DNA of 64,000 nt from Symsagittifera roscoffensis (Eukaryota > Xenacoelomorpha > Acoela > Convolutidae), in contig NC_087065.1 of assembly GCF_963678635.1 (NCBI RefSeq), positions 4,196,020-4,260,019 of the forward strand, given 5' to 3'. Each line of letters starts with the position of its first letter. Within the stretch, counting starts at the first letter, position 1. The notes below the pieces were generated by a model, which made no database searches, was not told the origin of the DNA, and saw only the letters and a program-made list of their open reading frames with translations. Positions 56,865 to 64,000 of this stretch are shown here, one piece after another. Position numbers and translations under genes: made by a program.

Positions 56865-57284
56865 AATTTTTGAAACAGATTAGAACAAATGAAAATTACA
56901 ACTATGTTCGAGTAATTTCTGACCAGACCTGGCTTTTTGCGGCCGCATGCGGAATGGGGGGATCATTATGCTAATAAATAAGCTCTAGGTATATTGCAAA
57001 AATCTATTGTTTTCAGATCAATTGCAATAATTGGGAGAAAAACCCTTTTAATTAAGATTTTTTTCTCAGAAATTGTTAATTACCAAATAAAATAAAAAAG
57101 TACTTCAAATAGCAAAACAACAACTGAAGCATGAAACCAAGATAGCACCGGGAGTGAAAGAGAGCACCACATGGGAAATCTATCTGATAAAAAGACCGTA
57201 TGTTGGCAAGATAAGGAAATCGCAGAAAGTGAGATACATGGTGACATAGAATTAGAGGATCATAAAAACTTCATCGAGAGAAGC

Positions 57285-58235
57285 TTAAGGGCGTAGAGTT
57301 CCGATGACACATGCTGCGTTAGACATCTGTATGCAAACTGATATTCTTTGTCTAAGGAAGGCAGATGCACGCGCTTCGTTGGTGGAATCTTGAATCAGCT
57401 TGCCGAGCTTAGAAAGAAAACGTTTGGTGTCTGGTCCTGCGCCTCCTTGTACTTCGAATGCGACAGGCTGAAACAAGTAGCCTCTGTTGATGATTTCAGT
57501 GTATTTCATTCTTTTCGTCTCTTCTGCTGTAGTCGCTGCTTTCAGGGGCTCGAATGAGTCAATTCTACTGCTGCACAATGCGTCCACGACCGTGGCATCC
57601 CATACCATTGGTTGGCCTCTGGACCAAGGTGTAGACGTAAGCCCATCTGGCCTTTTCCGATCTGCGCGGCAAAGTCCAGGGGACTCTAATACCGAGTGTA
57701 TGTTGGCGCTGGCAAGACCCCTCTTCACTATGTCATTCAACAACGAGTGGCGAGTATGACGGCCGGCGCTCATTTTGCACGCCAAACCATGGTGGCCGTC
57801 TTCAGAGACTTCTTTACCGCATCGGCATTGGTGGGGTTCGCACACTTTGCCGCCCAAACGCAGTGCTACACTGATGCGGAGTTGGATATCTGTGAGTTTC
57901 AAGCCCAAGTTGGATGATGGCAGAGCCTGCTGCCAGCTTCCCGCCATCTTTCCAGAGTAAGCTTCTATTCTATTGTGGTCTGTCTTTGAGCAGTTCACAA
58001 GCATCGAGGTTATTAGGTTCTCGAATACTGGCCAAGTCCAATTCTTTTGAGTGCTTCTATTAGTTGGTGGAAGTGCTTGTGCAGTATCACCCCAGAGTTC
58101 CAGAGCAGTTTCTTCGTCGCCTGTTGGTCCAGTACAAGTGGAGATTTGGTCTGACAAAGCAGCGCAAGAGCTCGCGGAGGATAGAAAACAGGAAGTCGCA
58201 AGCAATGACGCAGATGGCAGACCCAGGCCACCCAT
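57285..58235 (-). CDS. LINE C-terminal zinc knuckle and PD-(D/E)XK-like endonuclease domain
   Basis: A 316-codon frame. A Cys/His cluster (HQCRCGKEVSEDGHHGLAC) precedes GRHTRHSLLND, then the nuclease-like core: a conserved Glu (VLESPGL), RKRPDG, PW-x-RG-x-x-MVWDATVVD, later KYTEIINRGYLFQPVAFE and a final FLRQRISV segment. R-x-RPD...WD-x-T-VD is typical of restriction-like endonucleases that cut target DNA to prime reverse transcription. It is a frameshifted continuation of the RT frame (58,237-59,550), not a separate gene. Stop TAA at 57,285. Confidence 0.75.
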   Translation of the reverse strand: MGGLGLPSASLLATSCFLSSASSCAALSDQISTCTGPTGDEETALELWGDTAQALPPTNRSTQKNWTWPVFENLITSMLVNCSKTDHNRIEAYSGKMAGSWQQALPSSNLGLKLTDIQLRISVALRLGGKVCEPHQCRCGKEVSEDGHHGLACKMSAGRHTRHSLLNDIVKRGLASANIHSVLESPGLCRADRKRPDGLTSTPWSRGQPMVWDATVVDALCSSRIDSFEPLKAATTAEETKRMKYTEIINRGYLFQPVAFEVQGGAGPDTKRFLSKLGKLIQDSTNEARASAFLRQRISVCIQMSNAACVIGTLRP

Positions 58236-58236
58236 T

Positions 58237-59550
58237 TTAACAGTCAGGCAGGCTTGGATCCGAGAGGAATCTGTAAGTTGAACATTGGTGATTTTTTTCT
58301 AGTGTTGAGGTCAGAATGGAATCATAGTTGGAGAGTATGTCGGGGTGCATGAAGCACGGCGACGTGCGGAGCAGAAATGTCAGTTTCGGTATACTGAACG
58401 AGTTTTTCAAAAGAAAAAGCGCCGAGTGTGCCTCGATTTCGACCAGGCGTTCGCTCAGTAGCTCAAGATCTTTAGAACGTTTGGTCAGTTTGTCAAGGAC
58501 ACAGTCAGCCCCCATGCCTGCACCAAGGATGCATAGGTCGTCCAATGGAGTCTCTTGTATAGCAGGGCAGATCGTGTTGAATAGTTGCAGTATTTCGAGT
58601 TTGAGCTCTTCACTCGGTGAACCTAGGAAAGTTAGCTCACATTTCGAAGGCTTAACTTTCAGGCCAAGCATACGAGCGCGCTCTATAACCAGTTTCAAGT
58701 CCTCGAAAACTACCCGGAACTTATCAGCAAGATTCCCATCGTCCAGATACCAGAAGTTAAGAGCAGAAGTCAGCGAATGAATCATGTCGTTAATCGTGTC
58801 ACAGAACATGGGCGGCCCCTCCGGGTCTCCTTGTTGAGCTCCTTCATCTGAGTTCAGAATATGAGATCCAAAGAGCAGAAAGGAGGGTTGGCTATAGGCT
58901 GAGAACGCAAAATTTTTTAGGCGAGGGTACTTTTCGCTAATGTTCTCCAGCATGTGTTGCCTTGAGATTGAGTTGAAAGCATTTTCGAAATCAATTTTGA
59001 CTATAACGTGTTCATCGCTGATGCCTGGAGAAGATAGGAATTTGCGGGTGGCATGGACTGCCGCCTCACATCCATTTTTGGTGCCGAAGCCCAGTTGAGT
59101 AGATCCATATGAACATTTTCTTTGTTCTAATAGTTCGTGATCTTTGCCCGCACATTTCGCTGCCAATCTGCGAAGTGTGTTGCCGACTGCTATGGGCCGA
59201 ACGCCGGAGGAAGGTTTTTTGAGTGCGAACAAGTTTGCCCCGAAAAAGAAAGGTCTGATATCAATCGGTACACCACCGCTCAAGATGATATTTGTGAGCC
59301 CGGTCAGGTCTTCGCTCAGTTTGTTTGATGTTTCGTTACACATTCCAATCATGTCTTTGATAATTTGAGGCCTCAATTTATCAGGCCCACCGGCTGAGCC
59401 GTTCGGGAAAGAATTTATACAAGAGTGAACCGTAGAACCCACAGTAGTGATACATTCTTGTTCTTTGTTTCCCTGAACAGCATAGGCGAGCTTGTGCCGG
59501 GGGTGTTTTTCTTCCATCTCATTTACAATTTCGGGTGTAATTTCAGGCAT
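58237..59550 (-). CDS. LINE reverse transcriptase
   Basis: A 437-codon frame with RT blocks in order: GGVPIDIRPFFFGANLFALKK fingers region, GVRPIAVGNTLRRL, GFGTKNGCEAAVHA, motif A KIDFENAFNSIS, motif B EGAQQGDPEGPPMF, motif C FWYLDDGNL, and a thumb with a LGLKVKPSKCE segment. Catalytic aspartates are intact. The start at 59,550 is simply the first ATG after a frameshift near 59,625; the C-terminus shifts near 58,260 into the endonuclease frame. Confidence 0.9.
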   Translation of the reverse strand: MPEITPEIVNEMEEKHPRHKLAYAVQGNKEQECITTVGSTVHSCINSFPNGSAGGPDKLRPQIIKDMIGMCNETSNKLSEDLTGLTNIILSGGVPIDIRPFFFGANLFALKKPSSGVRPIAVGNTLRRLAAKCAGKDHELLEQRKCSYGSTQLGFGTKNGCEAAVHATRKFLSSPGISDEHVIVKIDFENAFNSISRQHMLENISEKYPRLKNFAFSAYSQPSFLLFGSHILNSDEGAQQGDPEGPPMFCDTINDMIHSLTSALNFWYLDDGNLADKFRVVFEDLKLVIERARMLGLKVKPSKCELTFLGSPSEELKLEILQLFNTICPAIQETPLDDLCILGAGMGADCVLDKLTKRSKDLELLSERLVEIEAHSALFLLKNSFSIPKLTFLLRTSPCFMHPDILSNYDSILTSTLEKNHQCSTYRFLSDPSLPDC

Positions 59551-59567
59551 CGTGTCATTCCGCGAAG

Positions 59568-60266
59568 CTATCCGTATGGCACCTCGGATATTGCCATCAT
59601 CAATTTTCTCTTGGACCCTTCTCCTGAGACTCTCTGTTTCCTTTTTCGGCTTCGCCTTTTTTTCGGCTGCTCCGGAATCTCAGCTGTGCCGGAAAAAGAT
59701 CTTATAGCTGAGTTGACTGAACTGGTGAGGTTTATTCGGTGTTTTTTCCCTCCTCTGTCAGTCGCCTTCAGATAGTGGGCGGGGATACTCATAAGCTTCA
59801 GCCAATTGGAAACTTCGTCAGGGTGTTTTGAGATATCGTTGAAAACTTCGCTATAGAGACAGGCTAAGTTGACTCTTGCTCCTTTCGGGACACGTTTGAG
59901 TATGGGGACTCTAGCAGAGAACAGCTTGCGGAGATAGGTAGAAGCCTCGGAATCGGGAGGGACGTTCTCTATTCTGAGATCTCCCATTAGTTGAGAAAGG
60001 CCACTAGACTGGTGCTCGGGCGCGCTACCAGTAAGAGTCAAGTCCTGTGGAGGGATATCATCAGCCAAGACAACTGAATCCGGTAGGCAGCGGTTGCAGA
60101 TCAAGCCTGGCTTCCAGTATTTAGAACTCGGTAGGGGAGTGTGCTTGAGGTGAACAAAGCCGCATATGCTACACCAGGCTCCTCCGCCCCGTAGATGCTT
60201 TGAACACACGCTGCAGTGAGTCTGCTCTACTTCATCTTCAGTGACCGTGGGTTGCTGTTGCTGCAT
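59568..60266 (-). CDS. LINE N-terminal zinc-finger protein region
   Basis: A 232-codon frame from ATG 60,266. A PHD/treble-clef-like Cys/His set lies at residues 18-60 (CSVC, WCSIC, HLKH, CNRC), probably binding nucleic acid or histone. The middle is helical, and the C-terminus is basic (KKRRSRKRK). The last about 15 residues are out of frame relative to RT. The ATG is the first in frame and lies about 85 nt downstream of the 41-bp repeats. Confidence 0.7.
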   Translation of the reverse strand: MQQQQPTVTEDEVEQTHCSVCSKHLRGGGAWCSICGFVHLKHTPLPSSKYWKPGLICNRCLPDSVVLADDIPPQDLTLTGSAPEHQSSGLSQLMGDLRIENVPPDSEASTYLRKLFSARVPILKRVPKGARVNLACLYSEVFNDISKHPDEVSNWLKLMSIPAHYLKATDRGGKKHRINLTSSVNSAIRSFSGTAEIPEQPKKRRSRKRKQRVSGEGSKRKLMMAISEVPYG

Positions 60267-60349
60267 TTCGCGTAGGTGTCACATTCACATATATGAAATT
60301 ATAGAACAGATACTAGATCGAAGTAGTAATAGAGATAGAGATAGAGTCT

Positions 60350-60472
60350 AAGACCTGGACAACAAAGTCCAGTTCTTAGTCAGGGGATATAAGACCGGGA
60401 CAACAAAGTCCAGTTCTTAAATTGGGGAGAAAAGACCGGGACAATGAAGTCCAGTTCTTAAGAGGATATATT
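60350..60472. repeat. Three 41-bp hairpin-forming tandem repeats at LINE 5' end
   Basis: Units start AAGACC at 60,350, 60,391 and 60,432. Each contains arms AAGACCTGGAC (or ...CGGGAC) and GTCCAGTTCTT around AACAAA or AATGAA, pairing at 10 of 11 positions in unit 1. A short GATAGA run precedes them at 60,330. Confidence 0.85.
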
Positions 60473-60848
60473 TTCGCAATTGGTCAGCTAGTTGGATGAG
60501 TTCCTGATCGTCACTGTTCTTCGGGTGAAGGGCGTGATTTAGAGAACTTGCACCAATAATGTGGATCATTGAAATATGAGGCAACCCCGGCTACCTCGTA
60601 GAAACATATGACCTGAAACTATTTAATAAGTTTATCACAACAATTAGGCTAAAAGGTGTGACTCTCTAAGTCTTAATTAAGATTGTTCGAATTTTGAGAT
60701 GCTAGCAAGACCTGATATGCTAATTTTCTTGAAAATTGGAGTTTTATACCTGTGCTTTGATTGATTTTTCTTGTTCTTGGTTTTTTGATCTCATATACAG
60801 CATTCGAATATCTTTGCAGATAATCATAACCTAATAGCAAACAAAGCT
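60473..60848. other. Unassigned sequence upstream of LINE
   Basis: No frame or repeat recognised; AT-rich with small palindromes such as TCTTAATTAAGA near 60,671. Confidence 0.4.
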
Positions 60849-61488
60849 GTGTTTCCACTTAAATGGAAAATTAGTGTTATAATGCCGATTTTAAAGGAAG
60901 GTGACACGCAAGACGTGTCAAACTACAGACCGATAAGTCTAATATGTGCAATCTCCAAGCTGTTAGAAAAACTCATGTTGGATAAGCTATCGCCACTCAT
61001 TTATCCAAAGTTCTTCCCGAACCAACACAGATTCAGCTCAAAAATATGAGATGAAAGTGATAGAAAGTGTTCAGAGACGTGCATCAAACTGGATACTTGG
61101 TTTTACAGACAAAAGTTATCAACGTCTTGACTCTCTAAGTCTTCTTCCTTTGAGTTTATATATGCAAATGAATGATCTGCTGTTCCTATCGAAAGTTTTA
61201 ATGGGTAAACACGACTGAGATTGGACAAATTATTTGTCGTGTACGTCCAACAAACAATCCTTATTCTTCTCGCAACGCCGCACTATTAAATGTTGAGAAT
61301 ACACTGAAAATTTCCAAAAACTTTTGTCTATTGAAAAATTCCAAAAACCTTTGGCATCGAACACCGAAATTGGCCAACCGTCTTCCACATTGGGTAAACT
61401 TCAACCAGCCTGAAGCACTGAAGCAAAGACTCCTCAAACTTTTTTGGGCCTACTTCAAAGAACGTTTCGATGTTATGCTCTGTGTGTA
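60849..61488 (+). pseudogene. Internally deleted jockey/CR1-like LINE remnant
   Basis: The first 60 codons (to about 61,030) match RT fingers: PLKWKISVIMPILKEGD and NYRPISLICAISKLLEK. At about 61,045 the sequence jumps to a LINE C-terminal region (VIESVQRRASNWILG, YQRLDSLSLLPLSLYM), skipping the palm and thumb. Stops and a frameshift near 61,213 follow. It is a dead copy on the opposite strand to the neighbouring LINE. Confidence 0.65.
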
Positions 61489-61609
61489 GAGAAACTCATG
61501 TGGATTTAAACTCTTTAGTTTGCTGACTTTCGGGGTTCGAGTCCCTTCATTTTGACTTTTGTCATTTTGTAAATTAATATTAATAATAATCATATTAATA
61601 ATTATATAG

Positions 61610-61846
61610 GTGATGAATCTATCGATTAAAAAAAGAATTTCATTGCCATCAAAGGCTCATCGAGTGTGTGCTACACAATACTACTCTAACTACACTTTCG
61701 AAAAAGCTGAAGTATTGAACGACGTAAGAGTGCCATACGTGGTACCAATGATCAGTTATGGTTCAGAGTTATGGATGTCAAACAAAGGAGACCTAAAAAT
61801 AATTAAAAGTGGGGCTTATACATGGATTTTGAATTCAATAAATTGA
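61610..61846 (+). pseudogene. Second LINE C-terminal remnant
   Basis: A 78-codon frame including VPYVVPMISYGSELWMSNKGDLKIIK, the form seen after the RT domain in CR1/RTE-type LINEs, then WILN before a stop. Sequence to about 62,100 is a further degraded continuation. Confidence 0.5.
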
Positions 61847-62427
61847 ATTACAACTAGAAACTTCTGGCAAATGATAGTTTAACCTTCTATTCGTTTTGAG
61901 AACTGCACTAGGTACTTTTATTCCCAAAATAGGCAACGATGAAGTTGACATCAGGTGGACCGAAACGTCTCAATCTCTAAATACGGAGAAACAAGGAACT
62001 CACATTTTTACAGCTAGTCTCCTGGGACTGAAAAAAAATGCGATTCAGACTTCTGGATTAGTGCCTGCCATCTGTCCAATCTCTTCAACGACTTCTTCAA
62101 GGAAGACATCCTATTTGATCAACTTCCCATAAAAACTTTCAAGTATTCAAAAACTTCTTTCGACAGAAATACAACGAAAATGACCCATGCATCTCGATTA
62201 CTATGTAGAAGCATCACATGAAAAGAAACGAAAAAACTGAATTACTGAAACTTCCATTCAAAAATTTCTTGGAACATGTCACTAAAAGCGTTGTGATCTA
62301 AAATTGAAAGATGCTGATCTAGCTTCATACAAATCTTTGAGATGCATAAAGTATTGTCACTAATTTTTATTTGTTACTGTATCAAGAAAATTAAAAACTT
62401 TCCTTGGTTTTCGTACAAACTTTTTAG
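61847..62427. other. Degraded LINE-derived or unassigned sequence
   Basis: Short broken frames only (for example 61,896-62,132). Nothing assignable. Confidence 0.35.
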
Positions 62428-62553
62428 GCTCATGGATACTGGCTAAAATATTGCGGTCATGGATACGGATACTTGTTAGAACGTGAGCAGTTTGAAACGG
62501 CTATAGAAGTGGCTCAAAGTTTGCATGTTTTTCCGAGATTGGTTCTGTCTTAG
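62428..62553 (+). other. Candidate internal exon (unrecognised)
   Basis: A good acceptor (CAAACTTTTTAG, AG at 62,426-62,427) is followed by an open frame reading GYWLKYCGHGYGYLLEREQF, then a helical EVAQSL, to a TAG at 62,553. No donor is evident. It looks more protein-like than the surroundings, but I cannot name it. Confidence 0.2.
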
Positions 62554-62929
62554 TTTTTTTTTCGGCAGTATAAAAACAATCAGAAGTATTGATATAAACT
62601 GGAATACTATCCCACATAAATCCCTATTATTTCTTTTTCTTGAAGATTGGATTGAAATGATGAACGATTTGATGATTAAAATAGAAATGAAATGTTTCCG
62701 CGTACCATTAACATGGAAAAACTTAATTATTAATTTTTCAGGTCATCCCCTTCGTTCTTTTTCTAAAAGAGATTTTTTTGCTCCAAAAATTTTTTTAAAA
62801 CTGTTTTTCTTAACTCTGATTCCGTGAAAGTTTTTTTTATCTTGCTAGGATAAAAATGATAATAATTATCATTGAAGCATGGAACAAATCGTCGTAATGC
62901 GACATAGTTTTTTTGCTCCTTTTAAACAA
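62554..62929. other. Unassigned AT-rich flank
   Basis: No gene or repeat recognised before the second LINE copy. Confidence 0.4.
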
Positions 62930-64000
62930 AATTTTTGAAACAGATTAGAACAAATGAAAATTACAACTATGTTCGAGTAATTTCTGACCAGACCTGGCTT
63001 TTTGCGGCCGCATGCGGAATGGGGGGATCATTATGCTAATAAATAAGCTCTAGGTATATTGCAAAAATCTATTGTTTTCAGATCAATTGCAATAATTGGG
63101 AGAAAAACCCTTTTAATTAAGATTTTTTTCTCAGAAATTGTTAATTACCAAATAAAATAAAAAAGTACTTCAAATAGCAAAACAACAACTGAAGCATGAA
63201 ACCAAGATAGCACCGGGAGTGAAAGAGAGCACCACATGGGAAATCTATCTGATAAAAAGACCGTATGTTGGCAAGATAAGGAAATCGCAGAAAGTGAGAT
63301 ACATGGTGACATAGAATTAGAGGATCATAAAAACTTCATCGAGAGAAGCTTAAGGGCGTAGAGTTCCGATGACACATGCTGCGTTAGACATCTGTATGCA
63401 AACTGATATTCTTTGTCTAAGGAAGGCAGATGCACGCGCTTCGTTGGTGGAATCTTGAATCAGCTTGCCGAGCTTAGAAAGAAAACGTTTGGTGTCTGGT
63501 CCTGCGCCTCCTTGTACTTCGAATGCGACAGGCTGAAACAAGTAGCCTCTGTTGATGATTTCAGTGTATTTCATTCTTTTCGTCTCTTCTGCTGTAGTCG
63601 CTGCTTTCAGGGGCTCGAATGAGTCAATTCTACTGCTGCACAATGCGTCCACGACCGTGGCATCCCATACCATTGGTTGGCCTCTGGACCAAGGTGTAGA
63701 CGTAAGCCCATCTGGCCTTTTCCGATCTGCGCGGCAAAGTCCAGGGGACTCTAATACCGAGTGTATGTTGGCGCTGGCAAGACCCCTCTTCACTATGTCA
63801 TTCAACAACGAGTGGCGAGTATGACGGCCGGCGCTCATTTTGCACGCCAAACCATGGTGGCCGTCTTCAGAGACTTCTTTACCGCATCGGCATTGGTGGG
63901 GTTCGCACACTTTGCCGCCCAAACGCAGTGCTACACTGATGCGGAGTTGGATATCTGTGAGTTTCAAGCCCAAGTTGGATGATGGCAGAGCCTGCTGCCA
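62930..64000 (-). mobile_element. Second copy of the LINE 3' end, running off the right edge
   Basis: From 62,930 to the window end the sequence matches 56,865-57,935 with no difference noticed by eye. The flanks differ beyond the shared AATTTTTGAAACAG terminus, so this is an independent insertion, not a duplication of the locus. Confidence 0.9.
63350..64000 (-). CDS. LINE endonuclease-like domain, partial (second copy)
   Basis: The same C-terminal frame as at 57,285-58,235, stop at 63,350, with the Cys/His cluster, RPDG and WDATVVD words identical. The N-terminal part lies outside the window. Intact as far as seen. Confidence 0.75.
   Translation of the reverse strand, partial: WQQALPSSNLGLKLTDIQLRISVALRLGGKVCEPHQCRCGKEVSEDGHHGLACKMSAGRHTRHSLLNDIVKRGLASANIHSVLESPGLCRADRKRPDGLTSTPWSRGQPMVWDATVVDALCSSRIDSFEPLKAATTAEETKRMKYTEIINRGYLFQPVAFEVQGGAGPDTKRFLSKLGKLIQDSTNEARASAFLRQRISVCIQMSNAACVIGTLRP

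Larger units (their letters stand above)
56865..60480 (-). mobile_element. Non-LTR retrotransposon (LINE) with RT and restriction-like endonuclease domain
   Basis: The minus strand carries zinc-finger, RT and C-terminal endonuclease-like frames over 3.6 kb. The 3' end (on the + strand at 56,865, AATTTTTGAAACAG) is fixed by a second copy starting at 62,930. No poly(A) tail is present, as in several endonuclease-type LINEs. The 5' end is placed after the 41-bp repeats and is approximate. Two frameshifts break the coding sequence. Confidence 0.8.

Overview
The window is invertebrate-type animal DNA made almost entirely of retroelements, with two small islands of host gene sequence. Evidence for a eukaryote: spliceosomal signals (GTAAGT donor, TACTAAC branch site, pyrimidine tract plus AG), Ty3/gypsy and LINE elements, satellites, a metazoan fatty-acid-binding protein and the last exon of an ABCB6/HMT1-like transporter. 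The species cannot be named from the sequence.

Region 1 (1 to about 15,790, + strand) is a retrovirus-like Ty3/gypsy element, A-rich and G-poor, cut by the left edge. It has one intact 2,366-codon gag-pol frame, then two small hydrophobic frames, a 378-codon frame with no ATG, an envelope-like glycoprotein frame and a 597-codon frame of unknown function. The downstream frames are chained by start/stop overlaps (ATGA, a 13-nt overlap, ATGA), and the 1.1 kb before the envelope start holds one ATG in any frame. A canonical 79-bp intron begins three bases after the last stop. The 3' LTR lies somewhere in 13,752-15,790 but cannot be bounded without the 5' copy.

Region 2 (15,800-20,270) is a roughly 200-bp-period satellite followed by the stranded ABC-transporter 3' exon; a 200-N gap lies at 20,270-20,469.

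Region 3 (20,470-54,616, - strand) is dominated by a giant LTR element. Three near-identical LTRs (897-898 bp, TGT...ACA) lie at 26,929, 48,777 and 53,599. The element runs gag (54 to 44 kb side), protease, RT, RNase H, integrase, a macrodomain-like segment, then after a 0.5-kb spacer an 8.7-kb accessory polyprotein that starts with a coiled coil and an SGNH (GDSL) hydrolase domain. The reading frame is broken by homopolymer indels, short tandem duplications, in-frame stops and a lost RT catalytic Asp. Its gag 5' half, leader, 5' LTR and 121 bp of flank are tandemly duplicated (45,064-49,795 and 49,796-54,616). The leader carries a 14-bp minisatellite of 0.7 kb, a 70-bp triple repeat and a G-quadruplex-type G-run cluster. 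A diverged, more decayed copy of the accessory cassette alone sits at 20,470-26,798.

Region 4 (54,617-64,000) has a degenerate 165-bp-period repeat, a single-exon FABP gene (56,053-56,535, +), a frameshifted LINE with RT and restriction-like endonuclease domains (56,865 to about 60,480, -) with three 41-bp hairpin repeats at its 5' end, remnants of other LINEs, and a second copy of the same LINE 3' end running off the right edge.
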